In this document: piece by piece, positions 1 through 9,106 of the stretch
Numbering within the stretch: the stretch's first letter is position 1
Layout: the number at the start of each line of letters is the position of its first letter
DNA from: Verrucomicrobiota bacterium
Lineage (GTDB): Bacteria; Chlamydiota; Chlamydiia; Chlamydiales; SM23-39
Length of the DNA stretch: 64,000 nt
Reading direction: 5' to 3'
Assembly (NCBI GenBank): GCA_018239895.1
Contig: JAFEGL010000003.1
Span: 124,001-188,000, forward strand
The notes under the pieces: model-generated
What the model saw: only the letters and a program-made list of their open reading frames with translations
Told to the model about the DNA's origin: nothing
Database searches by the model: none
Program-made: the position numbers and the translations under genes

Positions 1-10
1 GCAACCGAAA

Positions 11-1246
11 ATGATGTACTTGAGGAGCTATCTAGATCGGGCTGTCAATTTAATTACAAATCAAAGGCTTCAAACCCAAAAACCTCTGAGTTTAAGAGAG
101 GTCATTGCCGATCCAGACATGCAATGGGACAATCAAATTAGATCCATTTCCCACTCATTCAACCAATATAAAAGTGAACTCAGCACCAAAGTCCCAGCAT
201 CTAGCATTGAGATAGAAAAGCACATTCAAGTAGCAGAACATAACTTGCAACTTAACTATGCATTAAAGAGATTAGATCAACTATGTATTGACAAATTCCA
301 AGACGGTGGATTTGTTTCATTATTTAAGATTTTGAACGAGCCTGATGAACAATGGAACGACGAAATCAGACAATTAGTTCGAGACATCAAAGAAAGCATC
401 AAAAACATCACAGGAGAAACTGGCCCAAATTATTCCGATGCAATTCAAAGCTTGCTTTTGTCTCATCATAGCAAAATTGACCAAACAATCATAAGTCGGC
501 AATGCGAGCCTTTTGAAGACTTGATTTGCGATGCGGCCGAGATCGCTTATGATGAATATTCCAGCAAGGGTTTTGCCCCCGATTTAATCGAAATCTTTAC
601 CGAGCCGAGATTCTTGTTTAATGACCGAATCAAAACTTTGGTGTCTGAATTTAACAAAAAAGGGGCTCAAATTTTTGGAATGGAGCTATGGAAAGATTGG
701 GTAGACGACGAGTATATTGAGCATCCCGGGCTAAAAAGGCTCTCCGCGATGATTGAAGAAATAAACGATGAGCTAGAACTTGCCATTGAAGATCGTTTTG
801 AAGCTAATGCAAACGCCGCTCCTGTTCTTGAAAACGTTCCTATTGCAAAGGTAAACTTCGACCAAAACGACCCGAGCCTCTTCGTTACACCGCCTGATCT
901 TCCACCCCTCCCTTCAGAAACCGAGTCAGAAATTGACGAGAGCGAACAATCTTTCATTAGGAATAGCGTCACCCCAACTTTTTCTATCTCTAGCGACTCA
1001 GAAAAGAGCGACACCGCCTCCGTTAAATCCTATAATTCAGAAGATGAAGCACAATTTTTCGCATTGACTCCCGAAAGTCAAAAGGAAGTCGTCATCTTAG
1101 CAATTCTCGAGATTTCGAAAACGCCTTCCAAAGAACACCTATCTTTAGAATTAAACCCTCTCATCGACCTTTACTCCAAGACAGATCCTGGAGTCGAAGA
1201 TCGATGCGATAGCGATTTTGTTCTCTACCAATACTTAATGCAATAA
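11..1246 (+). CDS. Hypothetical protein with three internal repeats (5' end may lie outside the window)
   Basis: I do not recognise this 411-residue family. The protein is acidic, mostly helical in character and lacks a signal peptide or membrane segment. Three copies of a unit of roughly 85-95 residues are visible, each marked by a block of the form LxxIxxEPDxQWNDxIRxLVxxF: LREVIADPDMQWDNQIRS near residue 27, LFKILNEPDEQWNDEIRQ near 105 and LIEIFTEPRFLFNDRIKT near 195. The C-terminal third (about residues 285-345) is rich in Pro, Ser, Glu and Asp and looks disordered. The frame is open back to base 2 with no stop, so the ATG ATG at 11-16 may be internal and the gene may begin upstream. Composition is more AT-rich than the conserved genes nearby. 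It converges on the symporter gene with a 4-base gap. The repeat plus disordered tail would suit an effector or scaffold, but nothing here proves that. Confidence 0.7.
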   Translation: MMYLRSYLDRAVNLITNQRLQTQKPLSLREVIADPDMQWDNQIRSISHSFNQYKSELSTKVPASSIEIEKHIQVAEHNLQLNYALKRLDQLCIDKFQDGGFVSLFKILNEPDEQWNDEIRQLVRDIKESIKNITGETGPNYSDAIQSLLLSHHSKIDQTIISRQCEPFEDLICDAAEIAYDEYSSKGFAPDLIEIFTEPRFLFNDRIKTLVSEFNKKGAQIFGMELWKDWVDDEYIEHPGLKRLSAMIEEINDELELAIEDRFEANANAAPVLENVPIAKVNFDQNDPSLFVTPPDLPPLPSETESEIDESEQSFIRNSVTPTFSISSDSEKSDTASVKSYNSEDEAQFFALTPESQKEVVILAILEISKTPSKEHLSLELNPLIDLYSKTDPGVEDRCDSDFVLYQYLMQ

Positions 1247-1248
1247 GT

Positions 1249-1278
1249 CTTCAATTTACATTTTGAAGCCGCTTTTTT
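1249..1278 (+). terminator. Possible weak terminator after the repeat protein
   Basis: An inverted repeat CTTCAA/TTGAAG with an 8-base loop (1249-1268) is followed four bases later by a run of six T. The stem is short and AT-rich and lies inside the 3' end of the convergent symporter gene, so this is tentative. Confidence 0.3.
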
Positions 1279-2399
1279 CCTTGAAATTTGCTCACAATCA
1301 AAGCAAAGGCTCCGTTTCCTAAGATATTCGCCGGCGTAATCACTGGGTCGAACAAGATGTAAAGCCCAGTGATCAACGACATCATCTCCGACTGAAATCC
1401 CAAATAGCTCTCCAAAATCGGCAGCATCACGAGAATCCCTCCCCCCGGGATCGCAGCGACCGAAAACTTGGCCAGGACAAAGTAACCGGCAAAGACCAGA
1501 TAGGTCATCAAATCGGGCTGCTCCACCCCAAAATTCTTCAAGATGGCAAAGGCAAAAATAGGGATAGCAAAACAGTCCCCAATTAGGTGGATATTGACTG
1601 TCGCCGGAATGATCGATCTAGCGACATCGGGATTTTTTGCATTCTTTTCGACCCCCATGATAGTCAGCGGCATCGCAGCTGCACTCGACATCGTGCTGCA
1701 GCCAGTGATGACGGCGGGGAGCATGTTCTTCAAGTTCCTCTTAAAGTTGAGCGGATCGGCGACCAAATAGAGAAGCAAGACATATGTATATTGCGCTGCG
1801 GCGACGATGAGGAAGATCAGGGAGTAATTTTGGAGGATCGTCCCAAACACTTTCTCATGACTAAGTTTTGCGATGAATCCGGCGATGAAAAAGGGCATCG
1901 TGTAGATAAAAAGACGCAAACCTTGGCTCACCGCTTTCTCCAAAATAGCCGCTGTCGTTTGAGCCGACTCGGGTCTGATGAGAGAGAAGAGCCAGCCTAA
2001 AAAGAGTCCTAAAAACATCGCCTGGCCGTTCCCAATCCATTTTGGGCAAGTGAAGGTCCAAAGAGGGATCAGCTCAGCGGCATGCTCAGGGGCGGGGATC
2101 GATAGATTGAGGTGGTAGACAGCCCAACCTACCTGGCCGCTGAGAGTCGTCGATAAAAAGTTCGAAACGCAGACGGCAGCGAGCAGAATCAAGATGAACT
2201 TGGTGGCGTTGCGAGCCAACTGGGCCGCCGTCTTGAAAAGGAGGGCAAAGATCACAGCCGGCAGCACAAAGACGAGGATCGATTTGATCGAAAGGCTCAA
2301 AGAATAGAGGGCCGATTTGAAAGTGAGCGGCAAGTAAGAGTCAAGAAGGACAATCAGCGCAATCAGAAGAAGCAAAATAAAAGGCATTTTACGAAACAT
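1251..2399 (-). CDS. Sodium:dicarboxylate (SDF/DAACS) family symporter
   Basis: A 382-residue inner-membrane protein with about eight hydrophobic segments starting at residue 6. The diagnostic region of the glutamate/dicarboxylate symporter family is present near residues 232-262: a serine-rich re-entrant loop (CSTMSSAAAMPLTI) followed by a helix containing ATVNIHLIGDCFAIP, and the second re-entrant loop (GGGILVMLP) with the ITPANILGNG segment near the C-terminus. Members import glutamate, aspartate or related acids with Na+ or H+. The chain is somewhat shorter than typical relatives (about 400-430). ATG at 2399 is used; ATG at 2387 is an alternative. Substrate cannot be decided from sequence alone. 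It is a single gene, convergent with the repeat protein. Confidence 0.85.
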   Translation of the reverse strand: MFRKMPFILLLLIALIVLLDSYLPLTFKSALYSLSLSIKSILVFVLPAVIFALLFKTAAQLARNATKFILILLAAVCVSNFLSTTLSGQVGWAVYHLNLSIPAPEHAAELIPLWTFTCPKWIGNGQAMFLGLFLGWLFSLIRPESAQTTAAILEKAVSQGLRLFIYTMPFFIAGFIAKLSHEKVFGTILQNYSLIFLIVAAAQYTYVLLLYLVADPLNFKRNLKNMLPAVITGCSTMSSAAAMPLTIMGVEKNAKNPDVARSIIPATVNIHLIGDCFAIPIFAFAILKNFGVEQPDLMTYLVFAGYFVLAKFSVAAIPGGGILVMLPILESYLGFQSEMMSLITGLYILFDPVITPANILGNGAFALIVSKFQGKKRLQNVN

Positions 2400-2459
2400 A
2401 CAACATTCTCTTGGATTTTTTAGGGAGTTAATAAGGGATTTGATAGGAAATAGATAATT

Positions 2460-2475
2460 ACCGGCGGAGGCCGGT
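2460..2475. other. GC-rich inverted repeat between two minus-strand genes
   Basis: ACCGGC-GGAG-GCCGGT forms a perfect 6-bp stem with a 4-base loop in the 149-base gap between the FAD oxidoreductase and the symporter. No T-run follows on either strand, so it is not a classic terminator. The rest of the gap is AT-rich with no gene visible. Confidence 0.4.
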
Positions 2476-2548
2476 CGTCGTAGTGAGGGTGGCAGTCAAT
2501 GTTTCGCAATAGAACATGAGTTCATACTATAAAATAAACGAATTAGAA

Positions 2549-3592
2549 TCAATTCGAATACTTGATCCAAATAGGGATTATTGAGTTCAAATAGTCCATG
2601 AACTTCCAAAGGCCTACCCGATGTTCTAGATGGCCAATCTTATTGAAGCGGGCTTGCGGAAAGGCGATTCCACAACCAAAAAGACCCGGCGCGATGATCC
2701 CCGTCCGATCGTCGTAGTGGAGCTTTTCATATTGCTCGAGCACAGGGAGTTTGCGCCTTTCGAATCCGATGGCGTAAACAGCTTTGTTGCAAAGGGCGAG
2801 CGACTCGTCAAAGGTGGGATCTGAGACAAGGACCCGGTCGAGTTTCTCGGGGAGCTTCCCATCAAGATGCTTTTTGGCCCAGTGAGCTGTAAATCCCTTG
2901 AGTCCGATGTCGTCGTAGAGAATCCAATCCTCCATGTAAACCGCATAACGGTGCGGCGAGCGGTAGAAATTTACCACCTTTTTTACCGGAAGATCGATCA
3001 GATTCGCCAAAACGAGGAGAGCCGAGTGGGAAGAGCCAAACACCGCTACGGTGTCTTTTTGCCCGACAATATGCGCTAATTTCTCGGGGTGAAGGGCCGT
3101 ATCGAGGGGGATCGTTTCCACTCCCGGATAGGCGAGCCCTTTTGTCTCTGAGCCAGTCGCTAAAATGACATTTTTTGAGTGGACCGAGACGTCTTTCGTT
3201 TTGATCTCCCACCGGTTTTGATAGAGAGAAAGGGCCATCGCTTCGCCTACGAAGCTCTGCACTTTTTTCCTCAGCTCTTGAGTAACCCACTCGAGCGGGG
3301 CAACCACATCTTGCAACCAGCAATTTTCGGCCGGATTCATCTCTTCAAGAGGAAATTTATGAGGCCGCTTTTTGAATTCGAAAGAGGCTGCGGCGTTTAG
3401 GTAACGGAGAAAGAGATCGACTTTCGTGTTGCTGGGGACCCGATTCCATTTTCGGCCGAAATCGCCGGCAGCAAAATGGGGATCCATCCACCCAATTCTT
3501 TCAGGAGGGACTCCTAAATCGATCAGTTTTCCAACCGCGGCAATCCCCGCAGGTCCAGCACCGATTACGCACCAATCTAAATCGCGAATCAT
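2549..3592 (-). CDS. FAD-dependent oxidoreductase of the pyridine nucleotide / flavin monooxygenase type
   Basis: A 347-residue flavoprotein from the ATG at 3592. The first residues hold a Rossmann FAD-binding motif (CVIGAGPAGIAA), and a second dinucleotide-binding region follows around VAVFGSSHSALLVLANL, with an ATGS hinge (NVILATGSETKG) between them. This layout is that of small FAD/NAD(P)H oxidoreductases related to lysine/ornithine N-monooxygenases and thioredoxin-reductase-like enzymes. No CxxC redox pair is seen, so a monooxygenase or pseudo-reductase role is more likely than disulfide chemistry. A longer version starting at ATG 3643 is possible, but the extra 17 residues do not fit the family start. 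The substrate is unknown. Confidence 0.75.
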   Translation of the reverse strand: MIRDLDWCVIGAGPAGIAAVGKLIDLGVPPERIGWMDPHFAAGDFGRKWNRVPSNTKVDLFLRYLNAAASFEFKKRPHKFPLEEMNPAENCWLQDVVAPLEWVTQELRKKVQSFVGEAMALSLYQNRWEIKTKDVSVHSKNVILATGSETKGLAYPGVETIPLDTALHPEKLAHIVGQKDTVAVFGSSHSALLVLANLIDLPVKKVVNFYRSPHRYAVYMEDWILYDDIGLKGFTAHWAKKHLDGKLPEKLDRVLVSDPTFDESLALCNKAVYAIGFERRKLPVLEQYEKLHYDDRTGIIAPGLFGCGIAFPQARFNKIGHLEHRVGLWKFMDYLNSIIPIWIKYSN

Positions 3593-3680
3593 GAGCAAAG
3601 TTATACCATTTTTTTCGATTCCCAGCTTGAAAAAAAACGACATTCATCGTAGACTTAAATATCTTTTATAGGATTTTAAT

Positions 3681-4004
3681 ATGTATAAAATCGCAATCTC
3701 TTTAGCCACCGCCATGATTCTCTCTGCAGAAGAGACAGAATTTTCCAATCTGGTCTATCGGCCGACCCTTTTTCAACCGCTCGAATTTTCTCAATTGCCG
3801 AAAAGATCGATGCCTATCGAATTTCCCATCGACGGAAAGATCCTGATCGAGCCGGACAAAGATGATCAGCAAAAGGACAAGCTTGTAGGGAAGTTTGGAC
3901 TCGGCCCAACTGGCGGCCCGATCAGCTACAGCGGAACTGTCGGCGTGGACAAGCAGGGAAACCGCTCTGTCGGCATCGAATTTAGTTGGGATTGGAGCAA
4001 GTAG
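3681..4004 (+). CDS. Small putative secreted protein
   Basis: A 107-residue protein of unknown function. An AGGA Shine-Dalgarno sits a few bases before the ATG. Residues 1-16 form a short cleavable-looking signal (MYKIAISLATAMILSA), so the product probably reaches the periplasm or outer membrane. The C-terminal half is Gly-rich with alternating hydrophobic residues (GTVGVDKQGNRSVGIEFSW), as in the end of a beta-sheet or outer-membrane strand, and it finishes close to an aromatic residue. It converges on the BaiN-like gene, overlapping it by 23 bases. Confidence 0.6.
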   Translation: MYKIAISLATAMILSAEETEFSNLVYRPTLFQPLEFSQLPKRSMPIEFPIDGKILIEPDKDDQQKDKLVGKFGLGPTGGPISYSGTVGVDKQGNRSVGIEFSWDWSK

Positions 4005-5163
4005 CGGCCGACGTTCCCGCGATGTGCCCCGTCGTCCAGGCGTTTTGGAAATTGAACCCGCCTGTCACTCCGTCGATGTCGAGAACCTCTCCAGCAAAAT
4101 AGAGTCCCGGGCAAATTTTGCTCTCCATCGTCTTGAAGTCGACCTCTTTCAACCGGACGCCGCCGCAGGTAACAAACTCCTCTTTGTGCGTCGTCTTCCC
4201 ATCGACCTGGTAGGGATCGGCGTGAAGTTTTTTTGCGAGCGCCCGAAGTTCCGAGAAAGAGAGATCGTTGAGCCGCTTTGCGGGGGCGAATGTTTTCCAA
4301 AGATTTTTGGGGAGATTGAAGAGATTCTCCGCTGGGAGAGATTTTTGCGGCGCCGCTTCTTTCAAGCGAAGGAGCTTTTCGTAAATTTTTTCTTCCGTCA
4401 GATCGGGGAGCCAATTGATTTGAAGCTCCAGCTTGTACCCTTTCTCGTGCAAGACCCTAGCGCCCCAAGCCGATAATTTTAACGCAGCGGGACCGCTGAA
4501 CCCAAAGTGGGTGATGAGGAGAGGTCCTCTCATTGAAAAACCGGGAATTCTTAGCTCGGCAGATTCAACAGCGACTCCGCTGAGTTCTTTGAGCGGCGAG
4601 GTCGGCACGTTGAACGTGAAAAGAGATGGGACCGGACTTTCGATCGTATGCCCCAGCTGTTCGGCCCACCGATGCCCCTCGGCGCTATTTCCCGTCGCTA
4701 AAATGATCTTGTCGCAAGGGATATTTTCCCCTTCGATGAGGAATCCTTTCGAGAGATTGATAATCTTCTGCCGAAACCTAATTTCGACGCCGAGCTTTTT
4801 CGCTTCGGAAAGGAGGCAATCGATGATGGTTTGAGAGGAATCGGTGATGGGAAACATCCGCCCATCTTCTTCTCTTTTCAGCTCGACGCCTTTCGCAGCG
4901 AACCATTCGATCGTATTTTGCGGCTGGAAGCGGTGGAAAGGTCCCAAAAGCTCTCTCCCTCCGCGCGGATAATTTTCTATGAGTCGCTTCGGATCAAAGC
5001 AGGAGTGGGTAACGTTGCACCGACCGCCGCCTGAGATTTTCACTTTTGAGAGGAGAACAGCTGATTTTTCTAGGAGAATGACTTGAGCTTCAGGTTGGGC
5101 CTCTTTAGCGGCAATCGCGGCAAAAACACCGGCAGCCCCGCCTCCGATCACGACAATTTTCAT
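3982..5163 (-). CDS. BaiN/HI0933-like NAD(P)/FAD-dependent oxidoreductase
   Basis: A 393-residue flavoprotein of the HI0933/YhiN family. The N-terminus has the FAD Rossmann motif (VVIGGGAAGVFAAIAA), the family-specific GGGRCNVTHS block near residue 44 and the C-terminal FAD-closing segment GLYFAGEVLDIDGVTGGFNFQNAW. Family members are reductases of uncertain substrate; none is established in chlamydiae. The ATG overlaps the psd stop by four bases (ATGA), so it is probably translated from the psd transcript. Confidence 0.88.
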   Translation of the reverse strand: MKIVVIGGGAAGVFAAIAAKEAQPEAQVILLEKSAVLLSKVKISGGGRCNVTHSCFDPKRLIENYPRGGRELLGPFHRFQPQNTIEWFAAKGVELKREEDGRMFPITDSSQTIIDCLLSEAKKLGVEIRFRQKIINLSKGFLIEGENIPCDKIILATGNSAEGHRWAEQLGHTIESPVPSLFTFNVPTSPLKELSGVAVESAELRIPGFSMRGPLLITHFGFSGPAALKLSAWGARVLHEKGYKLELQINWLPDLTEEKIYEKLLRLKEAAPQKSLPAENLFNLPKNLWKTFAPAKRLNDLSFSELRALAKKLHADPYQVDGKTTHKEEFVTCGGVRLKEVDFKTMESKICPGLYFAGEVLDIDGVTGGFNFQNAWTTGHIAGTSAATCSNPN

Positions 5164-6065
5164 AACTGGGGAGCCCGCCCCAACGATTCGCCATAGTTTG
5201 CGCGGGTTTCAATGAATCGGTTTGAATTTTCGATGAGATCTCCATCGAATTGGATCTTCCCCTTTTCAAAAAGGAGGACGACGCAAGAGCCGCCGAATTG
5301 AAAATACCCTTTTTCATCCCCCTTTCGGACTGGATGATTGGGGCTAAAAGTTTGCTGGACGGAGCCCACCATGGTGGCGCCCACTTCGACGTAGAGGACG
5401 GTGCCGAACTCTTCGCTGTCGATTTCGGTCACAAATCGTTTGTTTTGCCAAAGGATGGAGAGATTCTTTCTCAATGCAATCGGATTCACGGAGAAAAGAG
5501 GGCCGTCGATCCTTTTCGGCTTAGAAGGGACTCCGTCGCAGGGGAAGTGGAACCGGTGGTAATCGGAGGGGCAGAGGCGGGCGATAACCATCGATCCGTT
5601 GTAAAACCTACGGGCCAAAATGGGGCTGTCGAGAAAACGGGAGAGAGAAAACTTCTGCCCTTTGATGTAAAATCCATCGACTTTTTCCAAATCGGGGTAG
5701 ACGAGGTAACGGGCATCGGCAGGAAGGACCGCCCTTTTCAAGTTGGGTTCGATTGGCCGGCATGAGGACTTCAGTTTGCGGACAAAAAATTCGTTGAATG
5801 AGCCAAACGTCTCGACCCGATCGGCGAATTCCTTCTCATCGACTCCATACGTTTCAATGAAGGGGCGGACTTTCCCCCGGCTCTTAGGAGATTTTTGAAA
5901 ATAGCTGTAAAGTTTGGAAGAAAAACTGAGGCGGCAAGTCAATGGGAGGAGAATTTTCGAAAGAAGTCCCTCTCCGTAGGCGAACTCGAGGGCCTTTTGG
6001 CCATAGACTTTTTCTGTGAGCTCTTCGCCCGTTTTCCGTTCTATGTACCGAATTACATTTTTCAT
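5160..6065 (-). CDS. psd: Phosphatidylserine decarboxylase
   Basis: Converts phosphatidylserine to phosphatidylethanolamine at the inner membrane. The 301-residue length matches the chlamydial/PSD-II form. Conserved blocks seen include FNEFFVRKL near residue 90, the DYHRFHFP catalytic His motif at about 168-174, and the pyruvoyl-forming site FGGSC, where Ser260 is the expected self-cleavage residue (GGS instead of the LGS(T) of E. coli). It is divergent from secA across 131 bases, the neighbourhood conserved in chlamydiae. Its stop overlaps the start of the downstream oxidoreductase, suggesting a two-gene operon. Confidence 0.95.
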   Translation of the reverse strand: MKNVIRYIERKTGEELTEKVYGQKALEFAYGEGLLSKILLPLTCRLSFSSKLYSYFQKSPKSRGKVRPFIETYGVDEKEFADRVETFGSFNEFFVRKLKSSCRPIEPNLKRAVLPADARYLVYPDLEKVDGFYIKGQKFSLSRFLDSPILARRFYNGSMVIARLCPSDYHRFHFPCDGVPSKPKRIDGPLFSVNPIALRKNLSILWQNKRFVTEIDSEEFGTVLYVEVGATMVGSVQQTFSPNHPVRKGDEKGYFQFGGSCVVLLFEKGKIQFDGDLIENSNRFIETRANYGESLGRAPQL

Positions 6066-6137
6066 GAGTAAATTCTACAATAAATATCCGGTTTTTATCC
6101 AATTCAAATTTAATCTTTTATGGGGTAAGTAAACCCT

Positions 6138-6165
6138 TGTGAGAAATGCGTTTCTCTACTAAAAT
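6138..6165 (+). promoter_or_regulatory. Candidate secA promoter with a palindrome in the spacer
   Basis: TTGTGA (6138-6143) and TAAAAT (6160-6165) are separated by 16 bases, an acceptable sigma-66/sigma-70-type promoter 30-60 bases before the secA ATG. The perfect inverted repeat GAGAAA-TGCG-TTTCTC (6141-6156) fills most of the spacer, where a repressor would bind. Judged by eye only. Confidence 0.35.
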
Positions 6166-6196
6166 CTTGTCAAATTCATACGAGAAAGACTCCATC

Positions 6197-9103
6197 ATGT
6201 TCGGCTTCCTAAAAAAAATCTTTGGCACCGCCCAATCGAGACTGTTACGAAAATACTCCCGCCTGATCCCCCTCGTCAACAAATGGGAAGAGACCTACCA
6301 AGCCCTCACCGACGAACAGCTGACCCACAAAACCATCGAATTCAAAGAGCGGATCGCCCGCGGCGAAACCCTCGAATCGCTCCTTCCCGAAGCGTTCGGC
6401 GCAGTGAAAAACGCCTGCCGACGCCTCTGCGGCACCGAAGTCCACGTCTCCGGCTACAATCAAAAGTGGGACATGGTCCCCTACGACGTCCAGATCCTCG
6501 GCGCGATCTCGATGTTCCACGGCTCTATTGCCGAAATGCAAACGGGCGAAGGGAAAACACTCACAGCATCGCTCCCTCTCTACCTCAACGCCCTTTCTGC
6601 GAAACCGGTCCACCTCGTGACAGTCAACGACTATCTCGCCAAGCGCGACTGCGAATGGATCGGCTCAATTTTCCGCAAACTCGGCCTCACCGTCGCCTCG
6701 CTGACAAACGACGTTCCTCCTTTCAAACGCAAAGAAGTTTACGCCTCCGACATCGTCTACGGAACCGCCTCGGAATTCGGCTTCGATTATCTCCGAGACA
6801 ACTCGATGTCCATGAACAAAAACGAACAGGTGCAGCGGGGCCATTTCTTCGCCATCGTCGACGAAGTCGACTCGATCCTCATCGACGAAGCCCGCACGCC
6901 CCTCATCATCTCGGGCCCTGTCGGAGAGAGCCGCCAGATGTACGACGAACTCCAAGAAGGGGTCGCCCAACTCGTCCGCTCGCAGCGCGACCTTTGCAAC
7001 CGCTATGCGACCGAAGCACGCCGGACCCTCGAATCGCTCGGCCTCCTCGACGAGACTCCTCAGGAGAAAAAACTCACGAAAGATGAGAAAGAGAAGAGAG
7101 ACGAAGCATTCAAAAAGTTCTGGCTCGTCAGCAAAGGAACCCCGCGCAATAAAATCCTGAAGAGGGTCAAAGAAAACCCCGACATGCGAGCCTTCATCGA
7201 CGAATGGGAGACCTATTTCTTCGGCGAAGCCAACAAGGAAGAAAAATTCAGAACGTTAGCCGACCTCTACATGGTCGTCGACGAACGGAACAACGAATAC
7301 GAATTGACCGACAAAGGGATTCAAGCCTGGAGCGAAGTGAAAGAGGGCGGCGGCTCTGACGACTTCGTCATGCTCGATCTCGGCCACGAATACGCGGCGA
7401 TCGACCAAAATTCATCGCAATCTGACGAAGAGAAGATGAAGGCGAAAATCGCCCTCCGGGAAGAAGACGCCAAGCGGAAAGAGCGCTCCCACAACTTGCG
7501 CCAGATGCTCCGCGCCCATCTCCTCATGGAAAAAGACATCGACTACATCGTCCAAGAGAACAAGATCGTCATCATCGATGAAAACACCGGCCGCCCCCAA
7601 CCAGGCCGCCGCTTCTCAGACGGACTCCACCAGGCGATCGAAGCGAAAGAAAACGTCGACATCCAAGGCGAAACCCAGACCTACGCCACCATCACGCTCC
7701 AAAACTATTTCCGGATGTATGAAAAACTTGCCGGGATGACCGGAACGGCGATGACCGAAGCGAACGAATTCAAAGAGATCTACAAGCTCGACGTTCTCGA
7801 GATCCCGACCCACCGCTCTTGCCAAAGAGAAGACGCCGACGACGAAATCTACATGACCGAGCGGGAGAAATACAACGCCATCCTCAAGGAGATCAAAGAG
7901 ATCCACGAGAAAGGGCGCCCCATCCTGATCGGCACCGAATCGGTCGAAGTTTCGGAAAAGCTCTCCCGCATCCTCAAGCAAAACAAACTCGAGCATACGA
8001 TCCTCAACGCCAAAAACCACGCGAAAGAGGCCGAAATCATCGCCGAAGCAGGAAGCTCGGGTGCCATCACTCTTGCGACGAATATGGCTGGCCGCGGAAC
8101 CGACATAAAGCTCAAAGAGGGTGTCGTTGCCCTCGGCGGACTCCACGTCATCGGGACAACACGCCACCAATCGCGCAGGATTGACCGGCAGCTGAGAGGA
8201 AGATCGGGCCGTCTTGGCGATCCCGGCTCCTCCAAATTCTTCGTCTCCTTCGAAGACTCCCTCATGCGCCTCTTCGCATCGCCTCGGATGACCGCCCTTC
8301 TGCAACGCTTCCGTCCGCCTGAAGGAGAGCCTATCTCGGCCAAAGTTCTCAACAAATCGATCGAGACAGCCCAAAAAAGAGTCGAACAGCGCAACTATAC
8401 CATCCGTAAACATACCCTCGAATACGACGATGTGATGAACAAGCAGCGGAAAGAGGTCTACGCTTTCCGGAACGATCTCCTCTTTGCATCGAATCCAATC
8501 GAAATTGCCGATGAGATGTTCCAAGCGGTCATTACCCACACAGCCTCCTCGTTCAACCCTGCGAATGAGAAGACTTGGAATCCAGAAGGATATCGCCAAG
8601 CTCTCATGACCCACTTCCCGGTCCATTTCCCTGAAGGATTTTTCAACGAAGGGACCGAGCTCGAGAAGAAGGCGGCAGATCAAATCCTCTCCTCATTCCA
8701 TCTGAAGCTTCAGCTCCAGCGGCAACTCCTCTCCCAATACCGCCCCGATCTCAGCGATGCAGAAAAAGCCCAGGGAATCCTTCAAGAAGTGATCCGTAAC
8801 CTGATGGTTCGCAAGATCGACCAACTTTGGCAAGAGCACCTCCTCACGATCGACCATCTCCGCTCCGACGTCCACATGAGAACTGTCGGGCAGAAAGACC
8901 CTCTCCTGGAATTCAAGCAGGAATCGTTCAATCTCTTTGAATCGTTCTCGGCCCGTTTGCGCCAAGAAATCTCAAGAGACCTGTTCCGCTTTGAGATGAT
9001 GCCTCAATCACCAGAGCAAAGACTCCAGCAAGCATTGAGACAAATGCATCCGCGCCTAAAACCGAAAGCAGAACCGCTCGAAGAAGCAAAAATCGAGGAG
9101 TAA
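6197..9103 (+). CDS. secA: Preprotein translocase ATPase SecA
   Basis: The motor that drives unfolded preproteins through SecYEG. The 968-residue product starts at the ATG giving MFGFLKKIFG; a longer reading from 6146 adds residues not seen in the family. Walker A (MQTGEGKT) is near residue 117, the DEVDSILIDEARTP block near 221, and the second ATPase half has NMAGRGTDIKL near 632 and RQLRGRSGRLGDPGSS. The first nucleotide-binding domain carries the charged insertion of about 80-100 residues (residues ~280-370) seen in chlamydial and some other SecAs, which explains the length. The tail ends in an acidic stretch with no CxCx8CH zinc motif, so SecB binding by that element is unlikely. Codon use is markedly GC-rich. 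A beta-repeat secreted protein begins three bases after its stop. Confidence 0.98.
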   Translation: MFGFLKKIFGTAQSRLLRKYSRLIPLVNKWEETYQALTDEQLTHKTIEFKERIARGETLESLLPEAFGAVKNACRRLCGTEVHVSGYNQKWDMVPYDVQILGAISMFHGSIAEMQTGEGKTLTASLPLYLNALSAKPVHLVTVNDYLAKRDCEWIGSIFRKLGLTVASLTNDVPPFKRKEVYASDIVYGTASEFGFDYLRDNSMSMNKNEQVQRGHFFAIVDEVDSILIDEARTPLIISGPVGESRQMYDELQEGVAQLVRSQRDLCNRYATEARRTLESLGLLDETPQEKKLTKDEKEKRDEAFKKFWLVSKGTPRNKILKRVKENPDMRAFIDEWETYFFGEANKEEKFRTLADLYMVVDERNNEYELTDKGIQAWSEVKEGGGSDDFVMLDLGHEYAAIDQNSSQSDEEKMKAKIALREEDAKRKERSHNLRQMLRAHLLMEKDIDYIVQENKIVIIDENTGRPQPGRRFSDGLHQAIEAKENVDIQGETQTYATITLQNYFRMYEKLAGMTGTAMTEANEFKEIYKLDVLEIPTHRSCQREDADDEIYMTEREKYNAILKEIKEIHEKGRPILIGTESVEVSEKLSRILKQNKLEHTILNAKNHAKEAEIIAEAGSSGAITLATNMAGRGTDIKLKEGVVALGGLHVIGTTRHQSRRIDRQLRGRSGRLGDPGSSKFFVSFEDSLMRLFASPRMTALLQRFRPPEGEPISAKVLNKSIETAQKRVEQRNYTIRKHTLEYDDVMNKQRKEVYAFRNDLLFASNPIEIADEMFQAVITHTASSFNPANEKTWNPEGYRQALMTHFPVHFPEGFFNEGTELEKKAADQILSSFHLKLQLQRQLLSQYRPDLSDAEKAQGILQEVIRNLMVRKIDQLWQEHLLTIDHLRSDVHMRTVGQKDPLLEFKQESFNLFESFSARLRQEISRDLFRFEMMPQSPEQRLQQALRQMHPRLKPKAEPLEEAKIEE

Positions 9104-9106
9104 TCG

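Noticed and set aside
7616-8683. Long minus-strand open frame of 355 codons
   Set aside because: It is antisense to the intact SecA gene, with Asp/Phe/Arg-rich nonsense composition typical of a shadow of GC-rich codons.
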